58,470 bases of DNA from Paenibacillus sp. A3 (lineage in GTDB: Bacteria; Bacillota; Bacilli; Paenibacillales; NBRC-103111). The stretch spans positions 1-58,470 of the forward strand of contig NZ_JTHN01000078.1 of NCBI RefSeq assembly GCF_001399685.1, in the 5' to 3' direction. A program made the position numbers and the translations under genes. Below the pieces are notes generated by a model. It saw only the letters and a program-made list of their open reading frames with translations. It made no database searches and was not told the DNA's origin. Of the stretch, positions 50,621 to 58,470 are shown one piece after another (the stretch's first letter is position 1; each line of letters opens with the position of its first letter).

Positions 50621-51079
50621 ATGCTGCGGTTATTTCGCTACAATTGGATGGTACGGGACGAATGGTTTGAAACCTTCGAGGCAATAAGCGAGGAAGAGCT
50701 GCTGCGCGAACGCACCGGCGGAGTCGGCTCCATCCTGAAAACGCTGTTTCATATCGTCGATGTGGAGTGCAGCTGGATTCGGGCCATCAAGGGCGAGCCG
50801 GACCCGGAGCCTGCTTTCAACGACAACGCCAGTTTGGACAAAATACGGCAGCTGTCCGCACAGTATCGGATCGAAGTCGAGGACTTTCTTGTACATTGGA
50901 CAAATGAATCGGATGGAGAACCTATTACACCTTCCGGGATGGAAGAAACGTTTACCCAAGGCGAAATCTTAAGACATGTGATCGCCCACGAAATTCATCA
51001 TGTCGGACAATTGTCCGTCTGGGCCAAGGATTTGGGCTTGCGGGCGGTTTCGGCAAACTTCATCCGCAGAGGCTTATAG
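50621..51079 (+). CDS. DinB-family protein
   Basis: A 152-residue DinB four-helix protein. Metal-ligand His residues are in LKTLFHIVDVECSWIRAI and VIAHEIHHVGQLSVWAKD. It belongs to the same broad family as the gene at 43540 but is clearly different in sequence. Likely a metal-dependent thiol transferase or related enzyme; the substrate is unknown. The start follows GGAGG at 7 nt. It lies alone after the caspase-like gene. Confidence 0.85.
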   Translation: MLRLFRYNWMVRDEWFETFEAISEEELLRERTGGVGSILKTLFHIVDVECSWIRAIKGEPDPEPAFNDNASLDKIRQLSAQYRIEVEDFLVHWTNESDGEPITPSGMEETFTQGEILRHVIAHEIHHVGQLSVWAKDLGLRAVSANFIRRGL

Positions 51080-51081
51080 AT

Positions 51082-51128
51082 AGGCAACCGCCGGCGCCTC
51101 CCGGCTCCCTTGGGGCTGGCGGTTGCCT
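51082..51128. terminator. Hairpin between convergent DinB and DUF4127 genes
   Basis: AGGCAACCGCC (51082-51092) pairs perfectly with GGCGGTTGCCT (51118-51128). T-tracts are absent on both sides, so its strength as a terminator is uncertain. Confidence 0.55.
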
Positions 51129-51146
51129 GGACTGGGACAAAGCCCC

Positions 51147-52673
51147 CTATCTCCTCTCGACACGCACGCGCAGGCCGACCTCGAACATCCGGCTCCACGG
51201 CATGTGGCAGTCGTCAATCACGACGCGGTGCCCTTCGTCGTCGATCTGCTCCCGGGCAAACCGCTGCAGCTCCTGCTTCACAAGGTCCGCCACCGCCCCC
51301 CGCTCCCCGTCGACCGAGAAGTACGTATGCCCCATGGACGGCAAGCACGACCGGGTGACCTGCTGACGGACGGATGCGCAGTAGCCCGCGTCCTCTACGA
51401 ACCGCAAGGCCAGAAAATCGCGATGGCCCGGCGTATCGCCGTACAAGTAATAGAGGAGCCCCTGCGCGAGGCACGTGCCAAGCGTATTGCCGTTGGTGTT
51501 CCAACCGGCGTAGGCGGCCAAGCGGAACAGCAGACCCTTCTGCCGCAGCAGCGCCAGCAGCTCCAGATCGGAGCCGTTGGCATAGGCGACGTCGGCGACC
51601 AGACACGGCTTCTTCCAGCGGTGAACGACCTCGTGCGCCACTTCGGTCAATTCGACGAGGTTCCGCAGCACGGTATATCCGCGGTTCGGATTCGGCAGGG
51701 CCTGCTCACCGGCTTCGATCATCTGCTCTCCCGGCGTATTCACGCACAGAACCAGATCTGCTTCGCTGACGGAGGAAGCCATCAGCGCGCCTGCGGCCAC
51801 GATGTGGCATTTTAGCGTCTCGTACAGCATCCGGTCTTCGTACAGCGGCGTCACGAACGGACCCTGCACACTCGAAAAATGCGGGTAAATGAGCGGCCGG
51901 ACGCCCATAAACCCGTTGATCATGCGGGCCAGCAGCGTGCAGCCGACCTCATCGGCTCCCGGGTACATATGCACCTGGAGCTGCAGACTCAGGCTCCGGA
52001 TATGCTCGCGCACGCGCTGCTGGTCTACGGCCGTCAGCCCGAAGGGCGCCGAGTCGTCCTGCGGCACGATCATGAAATCGACGATCCGCTCCTTCACCAG
52101 TTCGACCGCCCACCGGTTGACCTGCAGATTGACGTCCCGCCGTGCCGTGTAATCCTGCCAGACATCGGCAGGGACAGCCGCATCCAGCTGTTTCAGCTCC
52201 GCAAGCTCCTTCTCGTCCGCCAGCCCAAGCTCCGCCCGGTGCCGAAGAACCCCCCGCCGGAAAATGTCCTTCCCCCACGACTCGTAATAGTCCGGTTCCT
52301 CGTCGCTGCTCGAATAGCTCGGACAACGCATGATCAGATTGAAGGCATACAGCCGCAGCTTCGGATTGATTTGCTTCAGCTTGCGCAGCCTATCCAGCCG
52401 CTCCCGGCACTGCTCCGGGGACAGCCGATGCAGTCTCGACGGCACGATGCCTCCGTACACCAGCGTATCCAGCGAAACGATCGCGCCGTCGGCTTCGGCC
52501 GCCTGCTCGAACAGCCAGGCCCATAGCCGTTCCACGTCCGCAGGCGATTTTTTGCGCCCCATCGCCTCCGGCTCCGGCCTCACGAGCCGAAAATCCGTAC
52601 CGGCGGCCAGATCGGCCGGAAAATCGAAGTTGCACGGACGTTCATCTAGCGGAACATACAGTATGGTTCGCAT
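51147..52673 (-). CDS. DUF4127 protein
   Basis: A 508-residue cytoplasmic DUF4127 protein. It starts with the family hallmark ILYVPLDERPCNFDFP and contains IVSLDTLVYGGIVPSRL, NLIMRCPSYSSSDEEPDYYE, FMIVPQDDSAPFGL and AYAGWNTNGNTLGTCLAQG. Conserved Asp, Glu, Arg and Asn residues suggest an enzyme, but no reaction is established. The start is ATG 52671-52673 after GGGAGG. It is the last gene of the sugar operon, directly after nanE, which links it to an N-acetyl or amino sugar pathway. Confidence 0.88.
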   Translation of the reverse strand: MRTILYVPLDERPCNFDFPADLAAGTDFRLVRPEPEAMGRKKSPADVERLWAWLFEQAAEADGAIVSLDTLVYGGIVPSRLHRLSPEQCRERLDRLRKLKQINPKLRLYAFNLIMRCPSYSSSDEEPDYYESWGKDIFRRGVLRHRAELGLADEKELAELKQLDAAVPADVWQDYTARRDVNLQVNRWAVELVKERIVDFMIVPQDDSAPFGLTAVDQQRVREHIRSLSLQLQVHMYPGADEVGCTLLARMINGFMGVRPLIYPHFSSVQGPFVTPLYEDRMLYETLKCHIVAAGALMASSVSEADLVLCVNTPGEQMIEAGEQALPNPNRGYTVLRNLVELTEVAHEVVHRWKKPCLVADVAYANGSDLELLALLRQKGLLFRLAAYAGWNTNGNTLGTCLAQGLLYYLYGDTPGHRDFLALRFVEDAGYCASVRQQVTRSCLPSMGHTYFSVDGERGAVADLVKQELQRFAREQIDDEGHRVVIDDCHMPWSRMFEVGLRVRVERR

Positions 52674-52702
52674 GGTTTCTCCCTCCCCCGGCCGCTTCAA
52701 CT

Positions 52703-53383
52703 CTAGCCGCTCTCCCGAATGGCGTGCACGAACCGTTCGGTAATGTGCTGCGGACGCGTAATCGCCCCGCCGATGACGACGAACTGCGCACCTGCGTCCA
52801 GCGCTCGCTTGACGTCCTCCGGCTTGCCGTATCTTCCTTCCGCAACAACCGGGACTTGCACGGCTGCGGCCAAGCGGGCCACCAGCGCGATGTCCGGCTC
52901 GGCCGATTGCGTGCTGTACGGCGTGTAGCCCGACAACGTGGTCGATATCCAGTCAACGCCGAGCTTCGCGGCGTATCGCCCTTCCTCCTCGGTCGAAATA
53001 TCCGCCATAATCAGGATGTCCCGCCGCTTCAGCTCCTTCACTGTATCCGCCAGCGTCCGTCCGTCAGGCCGCGGCCGGTTCGTGCCGTCCAGCGCAATAA
53101 TATCCGCGCCGGCGGCATGAACGGCGAGCGCATCCTCCAGCGTCGGCGTAATATACACGTCGCTGCCTTCGCAGCTTCGTTTGTTCAAGCCGATCACCGG
53201 TACAGCGACGGCTTGCTTCACGGCAAAAATATCCGCGAGCCCGTTCGCGCGAATGCCGACCGCCCCGCCAAGCACCGCCGCTTTGGCCATCTCGGCCATA
53301 TGATGGGGGCCGAACAGCGGCTCCCCCTCATACGCTTGGCAGGAGACGACCAGGCCTCTCTCCGCAATTCTTTGTCTCATCAT
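52703..53383 (-). CDS. nanE: N-acylglucosamine-6-phosphate 2-epimerase NanE
   Basis: A 226-residue TIM-barrel of the NanE family. Features are LVVSCQAYEGEPL, GAVGIRANG, VIGLNKRSCEGSDVYITPTL, IIALDGTNRPRPDG and VVAEGRYGKPEDVKRALDAG, with the catalytic Lys and Glu region. It interconverts ManNAc-6-P and GlcNAc-6-P. The start is ATG 53381-53383 after GGGAG; a second ATG follows directly. No NanA lyase, NanK kinase, NagA or NagB is in the window, so where its substrate comes from is unclear. Confidence 0.9.
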   Translation of the reverse strand: MMRQRIAERGLVVSCQAYEGEPLFGPHHMAEMAKAAVLGGAVGIRANGLADIFAVKQAVAVPVIGLNKRSCEGSDVYITPTLEDALAVHAAGADIIALDGTNRPRPDGRTLADTVKELKRRDILIMADISTEEEGRYAAKLGVDWISTTLSGYTPYSTQSAEPDIALVARLAAAVQVPVVAEGRYGKPEDVKRALDAGAQFVVIGGAITRPQHITERFVHAIRESG

Positions 53384-53409
53384 ATGATCTCCCAACCGCA
53401 AATAGGATG

Positions 53410-54465
53410 CTAAAACCGGATTTCCTCGCCCGACTGGGCCGATTCGTAGATGCCGCACAGCATTTTCATCATTTCTACGCCGTCCTGAACCGGGCTGATC
53501 GTCTGCTCCCGGCCTTGGCAGCAATTGATAAAATGATCGATCTCGTTCTGGAAGCCGCGTTCGAAATCGAACGACAAGTGATCGATCTGCGGCGTGACGT
53601 TCAAGATCGTGTCGTGCCGCTCCGTGACAATCGTCAGCTCCGGCTCGACCTCGACCCCGCCCTTATCACCATACAATTTGACAGCGAACTCGTCCTTCTT
53701 GGTCTGAAGCGTAAAACTGACATCCACGAGCAAGGAAGCGCCGTTCTCGAAACGGATCAGCGCGTTCGCCAGATCCTCCACCGTATTGTGCTCATTGTAA
53801 TCGGCCGCCTTATAGTAATCCAAATGTTGAATATGGCTCCGGTTGCCCAGCTTCCGGTACGCATTGCCGCTGATCGATTTGACCTTCGGCTTGCCCATTA
53901 GATACCAGCACAGATCAATGATATGAACGCCGAGGTCGATGAGCGGACCGCCGCCCGAGCGCTCGATGTCGGAGAACCAGCCGCCCGGATTGCCGAGACG
54001 GCGCAAGCAGGTCGCTTTGGCGTAATAGATTTCGCCCAGTTCGCCCGCATCAATGAACTTCTTCAGCACGCGCACGTTGGTGCCATACCGGCGCACATAG
54101 CCGATCTGCAGCGTCTTGCCGCTCCGGCCGACTGCCGCCTCCACCTGAAGCGCTTCCTCTACCGTCTTGCACAGCGGCTTCTCGCACAGCACATGCTTGC
54201 CCGCCTCCAAGGCGGCGATGCTGATGGCGGCGTGGCTGTTGTTCCACGTGCACACGCTCACCGCGTCGATGTCCGGATCGGCAAGCAGCTGCATGTAATC
54301 CGTAAATACTTTTCCCGCGCCGTAGGCTTCCGCCTTAGTTTTCGCCCGCTCCCCGTTCAAATCGCAGATCGCCGCAAGCTCCGCCTCCGGGTTGCCCGCA
54401 TAAGCCTTCAAATGCATTTCCGAGATACTTCCCGCTCCGATAACGCCGATTCTCACTTTACTCAT
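53410..54465 (-). CDS. Gfo/Idh/MocA-family NAD(P)-dependent sugar dehydrogenase
   Basis: A 351-residue oxidoreductase. The N-terminal Rossmann fold has IGVIGAGSISEMHLKAY (dinucleotide motif), and the catalytic lysine is in HVLCEKPLCKTVEEA. The C-terminal domain contains GGGPLIDLGVHIIDLCWYLM with the conserved His/Asp pair. It oxidises or reduces a sugar or cyclitol; relatives act on myo-inositol, hexosamines and 3-keto sugars. The start is ATG 54463-54465 after GGGAGG. It lies between the TIM-barrel epimerase and nanE in the operon. Confidence 0.9.
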   Translation of the reverse strand: MSKVRIGVIGAGSISEMHLKAYAGNPEAELAAICDLNGERAKTKAEAYGAGKVFTDYMQLLADPDIDAVSVCTWNNSHAAISIAALEAGKHVLCEKPLCKTVEEALQVEAAVGRSGKTLQIGYVRRYGTNVRVLKKFIDAGELGEIYYAKATCLRRLGNPGGWFSDIERSGGGPLIDLGVHIIDLCWYLMGKPKVKSISGNAYRKLGNRSHIQHLDYYKAADYNEHNTVEDLANALIRFENGASLLVDVSFTLQTKKDEFAVKLYGDKGGVEVEPELTIVTERHDTILNVTPQIDHLSFDFERGFQNEIDHFINCCQGREQTISPVQDGVEMMKMLCGIYESAQSGEEIRF

Positions 54466-54499
54466 GACGAATCCTCCCGATCCGAGTATATACTCAGGT

Positions 54500-55363
54500 T
54501 TACAGTTCCTTCCACATGGCGCGGACGTAATCCATGCCGATCTTGGCTCCCTGCTTACAATCTTCCATGCCTTCAAATTCGATGGATACGTACCCGTCGT
54601 AGCCCGACGCCTTGATGATGCGCAGCACCTCCGGCATATCGATGTCGCCTTGACCGGCAATCGCCCCGCGCAAATAGCTGCCGCCCGCCGACCGGAACCA
54701 TCCCTCGCCGGGATTCCGGTACGAAGGCCGGACGTAAAAATCCTTCACGTGCACCATCGAGGCGATGGGAATATTTTTGCTGACAGCCGGAACGGACAGC
54801 TCGTCGACGCACAGGAAGTTGCCTACGTCCAGCGTCGTCCGGAAATTATCCCGGTCCACCCGGTCCACCAACCGCTGCACCCGGTCGCTGTGCTGGATGT
54901 AATACCCGTGATTTTCCACGCTGGTGACGATGCCGTACGAAGCGGCATGGTCGGCTACCTGACGGCAAGCCTCCGCCACCCGCCCCAGATCCGCTTCGAA
55001 CCGGGAGATCGTCGTTTCCGGCAGCGGCCGGGACGCCGCATCGTGCCGCATGAGCCGGATGCCCATGCGATGCGCAAGCTCGACGTGCTTTTTGACCCGC
55101 TCGATTTCTGCCAAGTACGCCTCGTCCGACTCCGTCACAAAGTTCGCGCCGATCGCGTAATTGGACAGCTCGATTCCGCACTGCGCCGCTTTTTCCCGGA
55201 TCCGGTCCGCCAGCTCCGGCTGCTCCAGCAGGTCGTACTCCAGCGGCACGATTTCCGCGTGCTCGCCCCCGTTCTCCGCAATCCATTCGATAATGTCCAG
55301 GATGGTCCAGCCTTCGCGCTGCACCGCCTGATACAAGCTGTAGGAGCTGATGCCCAGCTTCAT
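54500..55363 (-). CDS. Xylose-isomerase-like TIM-barrel sugar isomerase/epimerase
   Basis: A 287-residue AP-endonuclease-2-type TIM barrel. It shows KLGISSYSLYQAVQREGWTI, the metal-ligand region TSVENHGYYIQHSD, DVGNFLCVDEL, MVHVKDFYVRP and a final SIEFEGMED, matching the Glu/Asp/His/Glu metal site of sugar isomerases, epimerases and 3-keto-sugar enzymes. It often pairs with Gfo/Idh/MocA dehydrogenases, as here. The start is ATG 55361-55363 behind GGGGAGG; an in-frame TTG two codons upstream is possible. Confidence 0.88.
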   Translation of the reverse strand: MKLGISSYSLYQAVQREGWTILDIIEWIAENGGEHAEIVPLEYDLLEQPELADRIREKAAQCGIELSNYAIGANFVTESDEAYLAEIERVKKHVELAHRMGIRLMRHDAASRPLPETTISRFEADLGRVAEACRQVADHAASYGIVTSVENHGYYIQHSDRVQRLVDRVDRDNFRTTLDVGNFLCVDELSVPAVSKNIPIASMVHVKDFYVRPSYRNPGEGWFRSAGGSYLRGAIAGQGDIDMPEVLRIIKASGYDGYVSIEFEGMEDCKQGAKIGMDYVRAMWKEL

Positions 55364-55393
55364 TGTCAATTCCTCCCCGGATGCTGCTTTTGG

Positions 55394-56281
55394 TTATTTC
55401 ATCCCCGTGATGGAGATGCCCTCGATAAATTTTTTCTGCACGAAAAAGTACATAATAATGATCGGAACAGTGAACAAGGTCGAAGCCGCCATCAGCTGCC
55501 CCCAAGCTACTTGATTCTCGCGGATGAACTGCTTCAGCCCGATCGACAGCGTCCACTTCTCCGGATCGTTCAAATAAATGAGCGGGCCTTGAAAATCGCC
55601 CCACGCCGCCAGAAACGTGAACAGCCCCACGGTTAAAATCGCCGGCTTCGCCAACGGAAGAATAATTTGCGCATAAATGCGAAACTCCGAAGCGCCGTCA
55701 ATCTTCGCCGACTCCGTCAGCTCGTGCGGGATGCCCATAAAAAACTGCCGCACCATAAAAATGTAGTACGCCATGCCGGTGCCAAACCACGAGGAAAGCA
55801 CGATCGGCCAGTACGAATTGATCAGATCCAGCTTGTTGAACAGCACGTAAAGCGGAATCATCGTCACTTGAAAAGGAAGCATCAGCGTGCTCATCATCAC
55901 AAGGAACAGCGCATTTCTGCCCTTAAACTGAATCCGAGCGAACCCGTAAGCGACTAGCGGCGCGATGACGACAACGCCGAGCACGCAAAGGGCGGAAATC
56001 AGCACCGTATTCATTGTGTATTGGAAAAACGGAATGGCCTTCATCGCATTGACGTAGTTGCTCCACTGGACCGTCTCGGGCCACCACCGGACCGGCACGA
56101 CGAAGATTTCCTCATCGGTTTTGAGCGACGTAATGACCAGCCAGACGAACGGCAGCAGAAACAGCAGGCCGACGAGCACGAGCGGCAGATGCGTCACCCA
56201 GCTTGGGCGCGCCCCGAGAGCTCGCTTTCGCTTATTCCGGCTAACGGATAGGGAAGACGTTGCGGCAGTTGCCTTGGACAT
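55394..56281 (-). CDS. Carbohydrate ABC permease, MalG type
   Basis: A 295-residue permease with a basic N-terminal tail, six helices and coupling loop ESAKIDGASEFRIYAQIILP. It overlaps the previous permease gene by 1 nt (TAATG), showing tight coupling. No ATPase gene is nearby. Confidence 0.93.
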   Translation of the reverse strand: MSKATAATSSLSVSRNKRKRALGARPSWVTHLPLVLVGLLFLLPFVWLVITSLKTDEEIFVVPVRWWPETVQWSNYVNAMKAIPFFQYTMNTVLISALCVLGVVVIAPLVAYGFARIQFKGRNALFLVMMSTLMLPFQVTMIPLYVLFNKLDLINSYWPIVLSSWFGTGMAYYIFMVRQFFMGIPHELTESAKIDGASEFRIYAQIILPLAKPAILTVGLFTFLAAWGDFQGPLIYLNDPEKWTLSIGLKQFIRENQVAWGQLMAASTLFTVPIIIMYFFVQKKFIEGISITGMK

Positions 56282-57207
56282 TAGCGCTCACCTCCGTAAT
56301 AAACCCAGCGGGCCGATGTTTTGAAGACCAGAAAGGTCAGCAGGAAGACGATAACGAACAGCACCCAGGCCATCGCCGACGCGTAGCCCATCCGCAGGAA
56401 CGAGAACGCCGTCTGGTACAAGTACACCGCGTAGAACAAAAGCGAATTTTCCGGTCCGCCGATCGCCTGCCCGTTGCCGTCCGCGAACACGTAGCCTTGC
56501 GTGAACATTTGCAGCGCCCCGATGACGCCCATGATGACCTGAAACAGCGTCATCGGCGAGATCGCCGGCAGCGTAATGTGGCGGAACTTCTGCCAGGCGT
56601 TGGCTCCGTCGATCTCCGCCGCTTCGTAATACATGCGCGGCACATCCTGCAGGGCGGCCAAATACATAATGCTCGCCGTCCCCGTTCCCCAGAAGCCCAT
56701 CAGGATCAGCGCGGGCTTCGTCCATTGCGGCTCCAGCAGCCAGACGGGCTGCGGCAGTCCCAGCATGCCGAGCAGCTCGTTGATCAGCCCGTACTGCGCG
56801 TTCAGCAGCCACATCCACAGCAGCGTCGCGGCAACCGTCGGCACGAGCGTAGGCAGAAAATATATTGTACGGTAGAGCGATTTTCCCTTAACGTCTTTGT
56901 TGAGCAGCATGGCAATGCCGAGCGCGAAAGCCAGATGCGGGAACAGCCCGAACACCGCCATAAAAAGCGTATTGTACAGCGATTGCCATACCTTACCGTC
57001 TACGACCAGCTCCGCGTAATTCGCGGCGCCCGCCCACTGCGGGGCTTCGAACAGGTTGTACTCCGTCAGGCTGTAATAGAACGAAGATATGATCGGCAGC
57101 AGCTGAAACAGCAAAAATCCGATCAGCCACGGACTGATAAAGCACAACCCGACGAGGAGACGCTGGCGCTCTCTGCGCTTGATTCCGATTCGATTGACTG
57201 CATCCAT
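56281..57207 (-). CDS. Carbohydrate ABC permease, MalF type
   Basis: A 308-residue permease with six helices and the coupling loop EAAEIDGANAWQKFRHITLP. It begins MDAVNRIGIKRRERQRLLVG after a GAGGAGG site. It forms the heterodimer with the MalG-type partner and follows the binding-protein gene by 74 nt. Confidence 0.93.
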   Translation of the reverse strand: MDAVNRIGIKRRERQRLLVGLCFISPWLIGFLLFQLLPIISSFYYSLTEYNLFEAPQWAGAANYAELVVDGKVWQSLYNTLFMAVFGLFPHLAFALGIAMLLNKDVKGKSLYRTIYFLPTLVPTVAATLLWMWLLNAQYGLINELLGMLGLPQPVWLLEPQWTKPALILMGFWGTGTASIMYLAALQDVPRMYYEAAEIDGANAWQKFRHITLPAISPMTLFQVIMGVIGALQMFTQGYVFADGNGQAIGGPENSLLFYAVYLYQTAFSFLRMGYASAMAWVLFVIVFLLTFLVFKTSARWVYYGGER

Positions 57208-57281
57208 CTCCGGTCCTCCTCTTCTTCGATGTTCGGGGCGCGCGAACGGCGCGATAACCGCATGCGCGCGCCACGACGTTC

Positions 57282-58470
57282 TTATTTCTTGTTCGCTTTA
57301 TCCGCTTTCGGTTGAATTTTGGCCACGACGTTGTCCATCGCCTGCTGCGGCGTGATCTGGCCCTTGAGCGCTTTTTCCGTCTCTTCGTTCAGCGCCTGCA
57401 AATATTCGTTGATATAGACGCTGTTCGGAAAGCCGTTCAGGTTCGAGCTCTTCGCGCTCTCGAAAAATTCCGTCAGCGACTTCGTCGCTTCGTTCTTGGT
57501 CAGCTTCGGATTGTCCAGCGCGCTCAGGAGCACCGGAATCGTCTTCGCTTTGGTCGCGTACTCGATCTGCACATCCTCCGACAAGAAATACTGCATCACT
57601 TTCCAGGCCGCTTCCTTGTTCTTCGCTTTCGCCGGGATGAACATCGCAATCGGGCTGACCATGCCCGCGTTCTTCAGCTCGGGCCGGTCTTTCGGATAAG
57701 GGAACGGCGCAACGCCGATCGCTCCGCCTTCGCCGCGCTTGTCGTTGTACATGTTCTCCCAGCCGATCATCATGCCGAGCTTGCCGGTGATGAGCGGGTC
57801 CTGCGGCGTGTCGGCCTTGCCCATGCCGGATTTGAACTTGGAGATGCCCTCGCTGCCGAACTCTTTGTAATACGAAGTCTGGTAAGCGATCGCATCGACG
57901 TTCGCCTTCTGGGCGGCCGTCAGCTTGCCCTTGCCGTCATCCCAGGAGCCGCCAAAGATGATCGGCCAGAAGACGTTGTCGATCCACGGATAGTCGGGGA
58001 TGAAGCCGACCTGCTCATAGCCGTTTTTGCTATCCTTCTTGGTCAATTTCTTCGAGACCTCGAACATCTCTTCAAGCGTTTCCGGCGGCTTGGCAATGCC
58101 CGCGTCCTGAAACATCTTCTTGTTGTAGTACAGCCGGCTTGCCATGCTCATCGAGATCGGGAAGCCGTATACCTTGCCGTCCACCTTCATGCGTTCCAAG
58201 GCGGCGGGAATGATTTTCTTCGTATCGAAGTTCGCCTGCTTGACGAAATCGTCAAGGCTCAGTACCGCGCCCGCTTCGGACCACGGGCCGATGTTGTTCC
58301 AGAACGTGAACATCAGATCGGGCGCGCTGCCGCCTGAGATCGCCGTGAGCTGCTTTTGCGGGTCCTGGTTGCTCAGCGCTTTGACCGTAATTTCGTTCTG
58401 GCTGGCGTTGAAAGCCGACACCATCTGCTCGAGGACAGCCGCTTTATCGCCGGTGTAATGGTTCCAAAGC
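57282..58470 (-). CDS. Sugar-binding protein of an ABC transporter, 5' end missing
   Basis: The last 396 codons of a family 1 extracellular binding protein. The frame runs through the right edge (reading LWNHYTGDKAAVLEQMVSAF at the break), so signal peptide and start lie outside the window; the internal ATG at 58424 is not the start. Typical features are LTAISGGSAPDLMFTFWNN, YYNKKMFQDAGIAKPPETLE and EAAWKVMQYFLSED. It delivers the sugar used by the downstream operon, probably an amino sugar or its derivative judging from nanE. Confidence 0.92.
   Translation of the reverse strand, partial: LWNHYTGDKAAVLEQMVSAFNASQNEITVKALSNQDPQKQLTAISGGSAPDLMFTFWNNIGPWSEAGAVLSLDDFVKQANFDTKKIIPAALERMKVDGKVYGFPISMSMASRLYYNKKMFQDAGIAKPPETLEEMFEVSKKLTKKDSKNGYEQVGFIPDYPWIDNVFWPIIFGGSWDDGKGKLTAAQKANVDAIAYQTSYYKEFGSEGISKFKSGMGKADTPQDPLITGKLGMMIGWENMYNDKRGEGGAIGVAPFPYPKDRPELKNAGMVSPIAMFIPAKAKNKEAAWKVMQYFLSEDVQIEYATKAKTIPVLLSALDNPKLTKNEATKSLTEFFESAKSSNLNGFPNSVYINEYLQALNEETEKALKGQITPQQAMDNVVAKIQPKADKANKK

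Noticed and set aside
54464..55636. 390-codon ORF opposite the sugar isomerase and permease genes
   Set aside because: It is an antisense shadow spanning two conserved genes, with no ribosome binding site.

Overview
The window looks like chromosome from a spore-forming Gram-positive of the Paenibacillaceae, most likely a Paenibacillus or close relative. The grounds are strong AGGAGG-type ribosome binding sites, frequent GTG and TTG starts, a YjcZ-type sporulation miniprotein, a decayed sleB (spore cortex lytic enzyme), a YesM/YesN-type histidine kinase and AraC-type response regulator beside a sugar ABC transporter, and many lipoprotein-type solute-binding proteins. By eye the DNA is fairly GC-rich, with AT-richer patches near 16.6-17.5, 39.4-40.2 and 41.4-42.2 kb. 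No rRNA, tRNA, CRISPR array or complete mobile element is seen. The only mobile-element gene is a TnpB fragment cut by the left edge.

Layout, left to right. 0-5 kb: tnpB start, a VOC/glyoxalase protein and two chemoreceptors with sigma-D-like promoters. 5-9.4 kb: glycolate oxidase glcD-glcF, divergent from a DUF2500 membrane protein and a FadR-type GntR regulator, with a palindromic operator candidate at the glcD promoter. 9.4-10.9 kb: a Fur-controlled unit (65-aa protein, FhuF-like reductase, DUF2325). 11-13 kb: broken sleB, YjcZ-like miniprotein, and a DoxX membrane protein behind a long leader carrying two Rex-like boxes. 13-15.7 kb: modA-modB without modC, divergent from an HTH/substrate-binding-domain regulator. 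15.7-17.5 kb: small membrane proteins. 17.6-24.6 kb: a full 2-aminoethylphosphonate (AEP) uptake and degradation locus (phnS, phnT, phnU, phnX, phnW and a DeoR regulator). 24.8-31 kb: L,D-transpeptidase, a Cache chemoreceptor, CorA, an RlmA-type 23S rRNA methyltransferase behind a leader peptide, and an acyltransferase.

31-39.2 kb: a carbohydrate module read leftwards (two permeases, binding protein, YesM-like kinase, YesN-like regulator, DUF2264 protein), with near-identical 16-bp boxes before the permease operon and the binding-protein gene. 39.4-44.6 kb: a secreted protein, an aromatic-acid-exporter-like protein, an XRE regulator facing a small gene across three ACAC-N5-GTGT operators, a WYL regulator with a monooxygenase, a DinB protein and a broken DUF1697 gene. 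44.7-51.1 kb, rightward: GrpB-like, GNAT, metallophosphoesterase, two small membrane proteins, methyltransferase, cupin, a coiled-coil protein with a sigma-D-like promoter, a small caspase/CHAT-like His-Cys protein and a second DinB protein. 51.1 kb to the end, leftward: a sugar catabolic operon (binding protein cut by the edge, two permeases, TIM-barrel epimerase, Gfo/Idh/MocA dehydrogenase, NanE, DUF4127).

The genes fit a motile soil bacterium scavenging phosphonate, glycolate, iron, molybdate and plant or amino sugars. Neither sugar transporter carries its own ATPase, which is usual where one ATPase (MsmX/UgpC type) is shared. The least ordinary items are the macrolide-type leader peptide and possible attenuator before the rRNA methyltransferase, the His-Cys caspase-like orphan, the NanE/DUF4127 operon lacking NanA/NanK/NagA/NagB, and several well-defined but unassigned operator families.
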